NCBI GenBank assembly: GCA_026418475.1
Contig: JAOABG010000004.1
Coordinates: 2,806-47,370, forward strand
Direction: 5' to 3'
Origin: a bacterium
GTDB taxonomy: Bacteria > DRYD01
Length of the DNA: 44,565 nt
Shown: one piece after another, positions 8,884 to 16,329 of the stretch
How the letters are laid out: each line of letters begins with the position of its first letter
Position numbering within the stretch: position 1 is the first letter of the stretch
Notes under the pieces: model-generated
Database searches by the model: none
What the model saw: only the letters and a program-made list of their open reading frames with translations
What the model was told of the DNA's origin: nothing
Made by a program: the position numbers and the translations under genes

Positions 8884-9957
8884 ATGGCAAAAATAGGAAT
8901 AGATGTTATGGGTGGTGACAATGCACCGTTAGCAGTTATCGAAGGAATACTTTATTCTTTGATGGAAAACAAAGACCTTCATATTGTTGCTACTTATTAT
9001 AAGAATATTGATATGAATGATATGATAAAGAGGATTTTTTCTCTCTCTGCTAAAAAAAGCAAAATTAAGAATTTTATAAAAAACAATTTGTGGAGAGATA
9101 GGATAGAATTTATTCCTTGTGAGAGCTACATAAGCATGAAGGATAGGCCATCTGGTTTTTTAAAACATAAGAACAACACTTTAAGAACTGTTTTTGATTT
9201 ATTGAAGGATAATATTGTTCATGGGGTGGTTTATGCTGGAAATACCGGTGCTTTTTTGGAAGGTTCTGTACTTGTTGTTGGTAGAATGGAAAATGTCAAG
9301 AGACCTGCTTTGTTAACAATTCTGCCTTTTGGTAATCCCCCAGTTTTTCTGCTGGACAGCGGTGCCAATCCTGAATGTAAGCCGGAATATATGTTGCAGT
9401 TTGCGATTATGGCATCCACATATTATAAGGTTGTGCTTTCCAAAATTCCTACCGTTGGGATCCTCAATATAGGTAATGAAGAAATAAAAGGTAATAATTT
9501 GGTTAAAGAAACACATGGATTGATTAAAAGTTATATGGATAAAAATCCTAAGCTGTTTAATTATTGTGGTTTTATAGAGCCATATGATGTTGTAAACTCT
9601 AAAATAAATATTGTTTTAACTGATGGTTTTAGTGGGAATATTATGTTAAAATCTTTTGAAGCTTTATCTGAATATGTAATGGACATGATGAAAAAGGAGT
9701 TTTCTAAGGGAATAATAAATAAAGCTTTGGGTTTAATTCTTAGGTCTAATTTCAGAAAACTCAAAAATTTTTTTGATTATTCTGAATATGGTGGTGCTAT
9801 TATGCTTGGGTTGAAAGGAATATGTATCAAAACACATGGAAGAGCAAATTATAAAGCTATAAAAAATTCTATCTTGTTTACTTATAGACTAATAAAGAAT
9901 GATATGATAAATAAAATAGAGAAAGAAATCAAAAGTATGGAAGTATGGATTACTTAA
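8884..9957 (+). CDS. plsX: Phosphate acyltransferase PlsX
   Basis: It converts acyl-ACP and phosphate into acyl-phosphate, the donor for PlsY in phosphatidic acid synthesis. The family signatures are clear: 'IGIDVMGGDNAP' at the N-terminus, 'YAGNTGAFLEGS', 'KRPALLTILP' and 'LLDSGANPECKPEYM'. The length of 357 aa is slightly above the usual 330-345. The start is preceded by TAGGTG. The last 13 bases overlap the ubiE/menG start. It is soluble and peripheral to the membrane. Finding plsX with uppS, a lipid glycosyltransferase and yceD is consistent with an envelope-lipid operon. Confidence 0.97.
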   Translation: MAKIGIDVMGGDNAPLAVIEGILYSLMENKDLHIVATYYKNIDMNDMIKRIFSLSAKKSKIKNFIKNNLWRDRIEFIPCESYISMKDRPSGFLKHKNNTLRTVFDLLKDNIVHGVVYAGNTGAFLEGSVLVVGRMENVKRPALLTILPFGNPPVFLLDSGANPECKPEYMLQFAIMASTYYKVVLSKIPTVGILNIGNEEIKGNNLVKETHGLIKSYMDKNPKLFNYCGFIEPYDVVNSKINIVLTDGFSGNIMLKSFEALSEYVMDMMKKEFSKGIINKALGLILRSNFRKLKNFFDYSEYGGAIMLGLKGICIKTHGRANYKAIKNSILFTYRLIKNDMINKIEKEIKSMEVWIT

Positions 9958-10727
9958 ATTATAATCTTAAAGATGGATATAAGAAAATAAATGCTTTCTA
10001 TGAATTGAATAATCATTTAATGACTTTTGGATTGGATATATATTGGAGAAAAAAAGCCGGTACTATTTTGTCTAAATTGTTACAGAAAGAAAAATATTTT
10101 GAAAATAAAGACAGTTTTATATATTGTGATTTTTGTATAGGTACGGGAGAGTTCTTTGAAGAAGTAGTAAATAGAATCAAAAGAATTTCATTTGAAAAAA
10201 TTTTGTTTAATAAAAAAAGCTATTTCATAGGTCTTGACTTTAGTTTTGATATGATTAATTGGGTAAAGAAAAAAAAGGTTTATAAAGTTGAGAATGTTTT
10301 TCTAATACTTGCTGATGTTGGATTTTTACCTTTTAAAAATAACACTTTAGATTTTGTTAGTATTTCTTTGGGTATAAGGAATTTAAGGAATCCTAATGAT
10401 GTTAAACATGACGATATTTTTGCAAGGAGGTTTAATGAAATATATAGGGTTATTAAAGCTGGAGGTTACTTTTGGGGTTTGGAGACCAGTAGGCCCCCAA
10501 ATAAAATAATTAGGAAAATATCGGATTTCTTTACTCTTTATGTCTTTACCAATGTAGCTAAGATAGTTTCTTTTGATTTTGATACCTATACATATTTAGC
10601 GAAGAGTATGTTAGATTTTTTTGATGCTGATAAATTTAAATATTTTCTTATGAATGTGGGATTTAAAAAGGTTGATTATCATTTGATGACTTTCGGGGTA
10701 GTTTCTCTCCACATAGCTAAAAAATGA
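9945..10727 (+). CDS. ubiE: UbiE/MenG-family quinone C-methyltransferase
   Basis: This is a class I SAM-dependent methyltransferase of the UbiE/COQ5 family. The family start 'INAFYELNNHLMTFGLDIYW' is followed by the SAM motif 'CIGTGEFFEE', the acidic ribose-binding end 'IGLDFSFDM', 'LPFKNNTLDFVSISLGIRNL' and 'EIYRVIKAGGYF'. The C-terminus ends with a typical family tail. Demethylmenaquinone methylation is the most probable reaction, since thermophilic bacteria commonly use menaquinones, but no other quinone gene is in the window. It overlaps plsX by 13 bases and yceD by four, so it is translated with them. At 260 aa it is a little longer than typical. Confidence 0.88.
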   Translation: MDYLNYNLKDGYKKINAFYELNNHLMTFGLDIYWRKKAGTILSKLLQKEKYFENKDSFIYCDFCIGTGEFFEEVVNRIKRISFEKILFNKKSYFIGLDFSFDMINWVKKKKVYKVENVFLILADVGFLPFKNNTLDFVSISLGIRNLRNPNDVKHDDIFARRFNEIYRVIKAGGYFWGLETSRPPNKIIRKISDFFTLYVFTNVAKIVSFDFDTYTYLAKSMLDFFDADKFKYFLMNVGFKKVDYHLMTFGVVSLHIAKK

Positions 10728-11161
10728 TAATAAAGTATAACCAAAATTTACGTGAAATATTTGTTATTGATCTGCAAGATTTGATATCATCTAAGGTGGA
10801 TTTTATTTCTGGAACTTTTTATATTGATGTTGATCCTTTTGATATAGTGGGATTATATAGCTATGAGAATTTCAAAATATGTTGCCAGTATAATGTAAAA
10901 AAAGTGGGAGATAGCTTTTTAATTAAAATTTATATGGAGTCCTCTTTACCAGTGTTTTGTGATATCTGTGGCAATAAATTTGATTACAGTTTTTCTTTGG
11001 ATGTGGAGGAAATTTATACCAATTATTTTGAATATAAGCGAAATATTGAGGATATGTATTATTTTATATTTAATGGTAAACAGTTAGATATTGGTAGAAT
11101 ATGTATTGAGAATTTTATTTCAAATCTTCCTATGAGATTTCAAGATGGATGTAGAAAATGA
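10724..11161 (+). CDS. yceD: YceD/DUF177 family protein, shortened C-terminus
   Basis: This matches the DUF177/YceD family, linked to 23S rRNA accumulation and normally encoded beside rpmF and plsX. Visible features are an N-terminal strand-rich part, the central pair 'PVFCDICGNKFDYSF', the conserved acidic segment 'VEEIYTNYFEY', and the downstream 'LDIGRICIENFISNLPMRF'. The usual closing 'C..dCkGLC' cysteine cluster is cut short; the protein ends at 'QDGCRK'. The start overlaps the ubiE stop (ATGATAA). No rpmF (ribosomal protein L32) follows; the next gene is convergent two bases away. Assignment rests on the central motif and plsX neighbourhood. Confidence 0.7.
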   Translation: MIIKYNQNLREIFVIDLQDLISSKVDFISGTFYIDVDPFDIVGLYSYENFKICCQYNVKKVGDSFLIKIYMESSLPVFCDICGNKFDYSFSLDVEEIYTNYFEYKRNIEDMYYFIFNGKQLDIGRICIENFISNLPMRFQDGCRK

Positions 11162-11163
11162 AT

Positions 11164-11955
11164 CTATCTCTTTATTTTATAGTAGAGATTATAATACAAT
11201 ATTCCTATTATCTCAGTAAGTGCTATGTTGGTGGTTTCTAAATTTTCAAAGTTTGGTAAAAGTGTATATAGATTTATATCTTCATAAAACTTATATTTGA
11301 AATTGCAGGGTATAAAGGTTATATTGTTTTGTATGAAATCTTCTGAGAAATTGTTGTAGAATGATATTTTGGTTCTTTTCATATGAAAAGCGGATGTTAT
11401 AACTATAATTTTATCTGATGGTTTCAATAATTTTTTGAGATTTTTTACATTTTGATGAGTATCTAGAGAATTAGTTTCTGCTATTATCTTTGCAGGTTCT
11501 ATGTTTTCTATTAGCATTTTCATATATTTTGAAGATGGGTTATTGCTGTATAGACTTCCTCCTAAGATTATTATTTCTGGAGTTATATTGTAATATTTTT
11601 TCAGGTTGGTGTGTATAATTATAGCTGTTAATGTTCTTGCTAAGCTTTCTTCTGACAACTCTTGATTGTTCTTTATTCCTCCTCCTAATACTATTATTTT
11701 ATCTGCACTTTTATATAGATCTATTACATTTTCAGGGTTATTTATTGTTGAGTAATAAAGAAAATAAAACTGTAGGTAGTCTTTCTCTAGGAATGCTATT
11801 GCTAAGTTACTACCTATGTCTGTGGAGAAAAAATAAACAATCAAAATTATAAAAAAAACATATTTTTTTTGACTTTTGGGAACTAATATAAATATTATAA
11901 AGAGTATTATAAAGTATATATTTATTACGGAGCTTAGGATTTTTTTTAGAACCAC
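11164..11955 (-). CDS. YdcF/SanA/ElyC (DUF218) family membrane protein
   Basis: The DUF218 domain is recognised from 'KIIVLGGGIKN' (core strand and loop), 'EIIILGGSLYSN', the invariant 'AETNSLDTHQNVKNL' and 'IIVITSAFHMKRT'. Two hydrophobic segments in the first 60 residues would anchor the domain. Family members include SanA and ElyC, connected with envelope integrity, though their biochemistry is poorly defined. The start is GTG (MVLKK...), nine bases after the bcp stop, without a good ribosome site, so it probably depends on translation of bcp. It is convergent with yceD, only two bases between stops, and no terminator is visible there. Confidence 0.85.
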   Translation of the reverse strand: MVLKKILSSVINIYFIILFIIFILVPKSQKKYVFFIILIVYFFSTDIGSNLAIAFLEKDYLQFYFLYYSTINNPENVIDLYKSADKIIVLGGGIKNNQELSEESLARTLTAIIIHTNLKKYYNITPEIIILGGSLYSNNPSSKYMKMLIENIEPAKIIAETNSLDTHQNVKNLKKLLKPSDKIIVITSAFHMKRTKISFYNNFSEDFIQNNITFIPCNFKYKFYEDINLYTLLPNFENLETTNIALTEIIGILYYNLYYKIKR

Positions 11956-11964
11956 TTTAATAGT

Positions 11965-12408
11965 TTATGTTGAATTCTCATAGTTTTTTATAAATTCTAA
12001 TACTTGGTATGGATTTTGTGAGGCTGATACTTTTCTCCATATTTTTACTATTTTCCCAGCCTTATCAATAAGTATTGTATCTCGAGATAAGAACGTTTTT
12101 CCTTCGACATTAAAAAGTTTGGCTATTTTGTTTTCTTTATCACTCAATAGTTTTATTTTTAAGTCGTATTTCTGGATAAATTTTTTGTGTGTACCTTCAT
12201 TATCTTTACTTATTCCTATTATTTCTACGTTGAGTTTATTAAACTCTTCCATTAGTTTTGAAAAGTTTTTGGCTTGTGTTGTACAACCTGGAGTATTGTC
12301 TTTAGGATAGAAATATAGAACTATCCATTTACCTTTACCAATCTCTATTTTTTCTCCATCTATGGTTTCCAAATTCAGGTTTATTACCATATCCCCCTCT
12401 CTATACAT
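11965..12408 (-). CDS. bcp: Bcp-type peroxiredoxin lacking the usual resolving cysteine
   Basis: This is a thiol peroxidase of the Bcp/PrxQ subfamily that reduces hydrogen peroxide and alkyl peroxides. The motif 'YFYPKDNTPGCTTQAKNF' places the peroxidatic Cys at residue 42. The common Bcp resolving cysteine five residues later is a lysine (K47), and no other cysteine occurs in the 147 residues, so it would act as a 1-Cys enzyme. The start has a strong AGGAGG (complement of 'acctcct') five bases upstream. It is the penultimate gene of a minus-strand series. The family is certain; the reductant is unknown. Confidence 0.93.
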   Translation of the reverse strand: MYREGDMVINLNLETIDGEKIEIGKGKWIVLYFYPKDNTPGCTTQAKNFSKLMEEFNKLNVEIIGISKDNEGTHKKFIQKYDLKIKLLSDKENKIAKLFNVEGKTFLSRDTILIDKAGKIVKIWRKVSASQNPYQVLEFIKNYENST

Positions 12409-12453
12409 TTTTAACCTCCTATAGTGACATAATAGATTATTTAGATAAATTGT

Positions 12454-13023
12454 TCAATTTATTTTTATGAAATATTTTTTTATTTGATTAATGTTTTGAT
12501 TTTTATATATCGCTTTTAAGATTACTTTTTTATTTTTATAGTTTTTAGGGATTCTGATGGTTATTGAATTAGGCGAAGTATAGAATATACTTATATTTTT
12601 TTCGTTTGTAGTTATTTCTACAAATGGAGAAAAATTAAAATACCATATTATATAAAATGTGGTATATTCATCAAATTCAAATTTATCTACCTTCATTATT
12701 TCAGGAAATGTGTAGTTATATTTCTCTATTATTTGTTCATTAAAACTTACTACTTTGTTATCTTTTATTTTGAAATAAAGATGCTTATTTTTTATTTCTG
12801 ATGATAATATTTTGTTATATACTTCTTCGGTTACGTAGAATCTTTGAGAAGAGGATAGCAAGATAAATGGGGGGGCGTATGTAGTCCCCCTACCTATGTA
12901 CTTTATACTCCCCTCTGCTGTTAATATATTATTTGAAAAAGATATTGATAATATAAGAAATAGAGTAACCAATGTTATATTAAGTGTTTTCCATATTGTT
13001 TTCTGTATTTTGAATTCTCTCAT
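12454..13023 (-). CDS. Putative secreted protein, 189 aa, family unknown
   Basis: I do not recognise the family. The N-terminus has a basic start and a hydrophobic run ('TLVTLFLILSISFSNNILTA') typical of a signal peptide or single anchor. The rest is beta-rich and alternates Ile/Lys/Asn/Tyr, suggesting an extracytoplasmic beta domain. The ORF track begins at 13038, but GAGGAG sits eight bases upstream of the ATG at 13023, and the earlier ATG overlaps that site, so 13023 is preferred. It overlaps the end of the upstream coiled-coil gene by 44 bases, implying coupling. Confidence 0.7.
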   Translation of the reverse strand: MREFKIQKTIWKTLNITLVTLFLILSISFSNNILTAEGSIKYIGRGTTYAPPFILLSSSQRFYVTEEVYNKILSSEIKNKHLYFKIKDNKVVSFNEQIIEKYNYTFPEIMKVDKFEFDEYTTFYIIWYFNFSPFVEITTNEKNISIFYTSPNSITIRIPKNYKNKKVILKAIYKNQNINQIKKYFIKIN

Positions 13024-13459
13024 AATTGAACTCCTCAAGTAGTTCCATTATATCTATTATTATGGAAATAATTAAATTAATGATGGTTATTAATTTGTTT
13101 CTTTGTTGATTTAATATTTCTATTTGTATTTTTAATAGTCTTTCTTTTTGGGGTATGAAGGTTTTTTGTATTTCCTGTATATTTGTTATTGTTGTTTGTA
13201 TACTCTGTATAAATTCCAAAAAGAGAGTATCTGTATTAATAAGCTTCTCTTCAATTTGTTTAGAGTATATGATTGAATTTTTAAATTTTGTATACAAAAT
13301 GTTGTATACGTTTTGTTTGATTTGTATGTATTGTTTTGAAAATTTTTCTATTAGGATTTCTATTTGTTTGGGGTTTACTTTTTCTTCTATCTCTTCTTTT
13401 GATATCATTTTTTCAATATCTTGGGAAGTGGATAGGAGATCACGTATTAAATTTTGCAT
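12980..13459 (-). CDS. Coiled-coil protein starting immediately after tRNA-Ile
   Basis: This is an unrecognised helical protein of about 159 residues, rich in Ile, Gln, Glu and Lys, with heptad-like runs over most of its length and a hydrophobic helix near the C-terminus ('LITIINLIISIIIDIMELL'). It may be membrane-associated or form a helical bundle. The ORF track uses a TTG at 13462; the ATG one codon later (13459) is a better start. Either begins within about five bases of the tRNA CCA end, so a ribosome site would have to lie inside the tRNA gene (GAGAGG). A later start at the internal 'MISKEE' is possible. The existence of the gene is likely; the start is uncertain. Confidence 0.6.
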   Translation of the reverse strand: MQNLIRDLLSTSQDIEKMISKEEIEEKVNPKQIEILIEKFSKQYIQIKQNVYNILYTKFKNSIIYSKQIEEKLINTDTLFLEFIQSIQTTITNIQEIQKTFIPQKERLLKIQIEILNQQRNKLITIINLIISIIIDIMELLEEFNYERIQNTENNMENT

Positions 13460-13464
13460 CAATT

Positions 13465-13541
13465 TGGTGGGCCTCTCTGGACTCGAACCAGAGACCTTAC
13501 CCTTATCAGGGGTACGCTCTAACCACCTGAGCTAGAGGCCC
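13465..13541 (-). tRNA. tRNA-Ile (GAT)
   Basis: On the minus strand the sequence folds into a full cloverleaf. The acceptor stem GGGCCTC pairs with GAGGCCC, with an encoded CCA. The D-arm contains GCTCAGGTGGTTAGAGC. The anticodon stem TACCC/GGGTA encloses loop CTGATAA with anticodon GAT, and the T-arm contains GGTTCGAGTCC. It reads isoleucine ATC/ATT codons. The 77 bases lie between two protein genes on the same strand, 39 bases after the stop of the 591-aa gene. Its GC-rich stems stand out in an AT-rich region. No rRNA genes are nearby, although tRNA-Ile(GAT) often sits in rRNA spacers. Confidence 0.98.
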
Positions 13542-13580
13542 TTCTCTATTCTTTTTTGATATTAAATGGATTTTCCCTCT

Positions 13581-15356
13581 TTATACTTCTGGTAGCTCAA
13601 AGAATTGTCTCAAAAATTGAATATACTCTAAAAATTTAAGTATTTCTTCTAAGATTTCTGTTTCCTCTGTATCATTTTCTATGTCGTTTTTTATTTTTTC
13701 TATTGTTATTATGAGCTGTCTTATGATTTCTTTTTCTTGGTTTTCTGGTTTTAAGTTTTTTTCTAAGTTTGATAACTCTTTTATTGTATTTTCTAAGTGG
13801 TATAATGTGTTTTCCTTTTCTCTTTTTATGAAAAGGTTATTTATTAGTTCTAAAACATAGTTTTGTATGAGGAGAGGACTGTTTTGTAAACTATTTATTA
13901 CCAGTTTTTCTATTGAAAGAGGAAAAGGTAAGTTGCAATTTATACATTTTTGGCTAAAGAAATCGTTTTCTGTTTTACATGACGGGCAGATTAACTTTTG
14001 GTTAATCAAACATTCTACTTCTTTATATAATTCCCTGAATATACTGTAGAAACTTAAGAAATTTAAATATACATTCTCAAAATTTTCTGGGTGAATTATA
14101 TATTTCATTGAGTGTTTAATTAAGTTTTCTATGTTTTGCATGGTTTCGTCTATTTTTAAAACATTCGATAAATTTAACAATATGAATGTTCTCAATGTGT
14201 TTTTTATATTGACTAGTAAGTTAATAAAAGTTGTTAATGGCAAGTTATAATTTAAAAAAAGAAATAGAGCATTAAGTATTTCTCTTATTGGTTTAGGTTC
14301 TGAATCAATATTTTTATCTTCAAGGTTTTCAAAATCCTTTATTAGATTTCCAATGAATTCTATTTTTTCAATGTATTCATAAAATTCTTCTGTTGTGGTT
14401 TTTAGAATCCCTAATAAGTATTCAATTTCATTTATTTTTTCTATGTTGTTATTAATAAATAGTGGATTTAATATTATTCTAAATATGGTATTTTTTAGAA
14501 AAGTAAGAATTGATTGTTTTTGTTCTTCAGAAAGAATCTCATAATTTTTTATTATTTCAATGATATTTATTTTTTGATTCTTATTTCTTTCCAATATAAA
14601 GAATGTATTTGATGCTTGATTTATTTGTATAAATATTTTATTTGGCAGTTCTGGATCTTCTATTAAATTTATTTCTCCTGTTATCAGTTGATATGCTGCT
14701 CCTAGTGCATATTTTTGTGCTTCTATTAGGGATTCTTGTTGTTCTAATATTTTTTTTACTTCTCCCTCATTCTCTATTTTTATTTTTTGTAGAGTCTCTT
14801 TCTCGTTTTTTATTTGTTTTTCTAGGTTTTCAATTAGTCTTGCACTTCCAAAAAGATATCTTATCATTAAGTCTATGGGAAAGTTTTCAAGATTCTTTAT
14901 ATTTTGAATATACATCCAAAATATTTTTAAGAATTTATCTATTATTGGATATGTGGAAACAAATTTTTGGTTTTTCAATATTTCTCCTACTGTGTTATTA
15001 ACCCTAATTATTAGCACTGTATTTTTTACTATTTTTTCTATTATTGAGTTGTCTATGTCGTCTATTATTATTTTTTCTGTTTCTGTTTTAATTTTTTCAA
15101 ATATGTTGTTCAATTCATTTATATTCTTTTGCATGCTGTTTATGAATGTTGTGTTTATTGGTATTGTTTGCTTTATTAGCTCCCAATCATCTATCGTTTG
15201 ATTAATAATTTCTTCTAAAAAATTAATAAAATTAATTTTGCTATTTATGAAAACTTCATTGATTTCATTTATGTTTTCTATTTCATTATAAAAGTATATT
15301 AAGTTTTCTATTATGTTGAGAAAATTTGTTATGGGTGGAGGAAAAACTACTACCAT
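13581..15356 (-). CDS. Unrecognised 591-aa helical protein with a C4 zinc ribbon
   Basis: The family is unknown to me. The protein is almost entirely alpha-helical, with long Glu/Lys/Asn/Ile stretches and coiled-coil-like segments (about 190-215 and 520-580). Near residues 460-485 a clear zinc ribbon appears: 'CPSCKTENDFFSQKCINCN'. There is no signal peptide; the N-terminus reads 'MVVVFPPPITNF'. The start lacks a clear ribosome site and is preceded by TATATATACCT. The stop of the upstream nuclease gene is only 16 bases before, so they probably share a transcript. The companion 160-aa helical gene beyond the tRNA has similar composition, and the two may function together. Confidence 0.75.
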   Translation of the reverse strand: MVVVFPPPITNFLNIIENLIYFYNEIENINEINEVFINSKINFINFLEEIINQTIDDWELIKQTIPINTTFINSMQKNINELNNIFEKIKTETEKIIIDDIDNSIIEKIVKNTVLIIRVNNTVGEILKNQKFVSTYPIIDKFLKIFWMYIQNIKNLENFPIDLMIRYLFGSARLIENLEKQIKNEKETLQKIKIENEGEVKKILEQQESLIEAQKYALGAAYQLITGEINLIEDPELPNKIFIQINQASNTFFILERNKNQKINIIEIIKNYEILSEEQKQSILTFLKNTIFRIILNPLFINNNIEKINEIEYLLGILKTTTEEFYEYIEKIEFIGNLIKDFENLEDKNIDSEPKPIREILNALFLFLNYNLPLTTFINLLVNIKNTLRTFILLNLSNVLKIDETMQNIENLIKHSMKYIIHPENFENVYLNFLSFYSIFRELYKEVECLINQKLICPSCKTENDFFSQKCINCNLPFPLSIEKLVINSLQNSPLLIQNYVLELINNLFIKREKENTLYHLENTIKELSNLEKNLKPENQEKEIIRQLIITIEKIKNDIENDTEETEILEEILKFLEYIQFLRQFFELPEV

Positions 15357-15372
15357 AGGTATATATACTTTT

Positions 15373-16176
15373 TTATTCTAATGCTTTTTGTATTGCTTGT
15401 TTCAGATTAAGTTGTACCTCAATAAGCCTATGATCAGATACTTTACTTGCTATTGGATTCTCTTTATTTCCTACTACGTTAAAACTATTTTGGACTACTT
15501 TATCTTGTAATTCTGGTGATACAAAAATATAGTCTAAAGTACTTACATGTTTACCAAAGTGTGTTGGATACTTGGTTTCTTCTGATAATTTATCCAATTT
15601 TCTTACATCTTGAAAATTGTTATTTTCTATTGTTCTTATAACTGTTGAGTTTGGAAGATCATTAAAATCACCCATCAATATTGTTGGCTCCTTTGAATTA
15701 CTTGCCATGTTTACCAAGTTTTGTGCTTCCTTTTGTCTCTGTGTATCTGATTCTACTCCTCCTCTTTTGGATTTAAGATGAACAGAGTATACTTTTACTT
15801 CAAAACCTGGTGATAATTCTACTATTGCTTCTACTGGAGGGCGCTTGAAATTTGTGTTGTTTTCATTTATACTGTAACTTTTTATCTTGAACTTTTTATC
15901 TATCAGTAAAGCTGTTGCTATCCCTCTATCATCTGATTTACCTACTATAACATTATATTTCTTATCCAGAGAGGCAATTTTCAGAAGGTCATTTAGGATA
16001 TCTTTATTTTCAACTTCTTGTAATGCTACTATATCAGCGTTGGATTTACTCAGTATGTCCGCTATTCCAATCATTTCATTTTCTTTTTTAGGGGGACCAT
16101 CACTTTTTAAAGGGTCATCTACCTTGTCAAACAAGTTCCAGACATTATAACTTGCCAATTTTATATTATTTATCAT
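15373..16176 (-). CDS. Endonuclease/exonuclease/phosphatase (EEP) family protein
   Basis: This is a metal-dependent phosphodiesterase of the DNase I-like EEP superfamily, 267 residues. Motifs in order are 'ASYNVWNLF', 'IVALQEVENKD' (metal-binding Glu), 'KVYSVHLKSKRGG', 'ILMGDFNDLPNS' (catalytic Asp/Asn) and 'SDHRLIEVQL' (terminal Asp-His). It resembles the nuclease domains of bacterial secreted nucleases but has no signal peptide, so an intracellular DNA, RNA or phosphoester substrate is likely. AGGATAG about seven bases upstream supports the start. It leads the minus-strand series and diverges from the subtilase gene. Substrate specificity cannot be told from the motifs. Confidence 0.9.
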   Translation of the reverse strand: MINNIKLASYNVWNLFDKVDDPLKSDGPPKKENEMIGIADILSKSNADIVALQEVENKDILNDLLKIASLDKKYNVIVGKSDDRGIATALLIDKKFKIKSYSINENNTNFKRPPVEAIVELSPGFEVKVYSVHLKSKRGGVESDTQRQKEAQNLVNMASNSKEPTILMGDFNDLPNSTVIRTIENNNFQDVRKLDKLSEETKYPTHFGKHVSTLDYIFVSPELQDKVVQNSFNVVGNKENPIASKVSDHRLIEVQLNLKQAIQKALE

Positions 16177-16255
16177 GTTATTCTATCCTATGATAATATA
16201 ATTCTATTTATATTATATTTTTCATTTTTTGTTTTTAAAGTCATTTTATATTTTT

Positions 16256-16272
16256 TTTACAATTTTTTTACG
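16256..16272 (+). promoter_or_regulatory. Paired TTTACA/TTTACG boxes upstream of subtilase
   Basis: TTTACA and TTTACG occur with an 11-base period in a T-rich tract, the downstream box ending 58 bases before the subtilase ATG. The same arrangement (11 or 22 bases) precedes the clostripain-like gene and the glycine-zipper gene. It may be an activator site or −35-like element. The T-rich background makes chance a real possibility. Confidence 0.35.
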
Positions 16273-16329
16273 ATTTTTTTTTCTTTTAAATACTCTAAAA
16301 ATTAGAGAAATAAAAAGGAGGTGTCAAAA

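Noticed and set aside
11140-11180. Terminator between yceD and the YdcF-like gene
   Set aside because: Stops are two bases apart and no GC-rich hairpin with a T-run is visible on either strand.
13336-13535. Plus-strand ORFs ending in peptides such as 'LDSNQRPYPYQGYALTT'
   Set aside because: This is the well-known spurious translation of the antisense strand of a tRNA gene, here tRNA-Ile(GAT); the frames also run antisense through the coiled-coil gene.
16321-16329. GTG start for the subtilase from the ORF track
   Set aside because: The GTG is part of AGGAGGTG, which serves the ATG at 16330. The same reasoning moves the clostripain-like start from 31648 to 31657.
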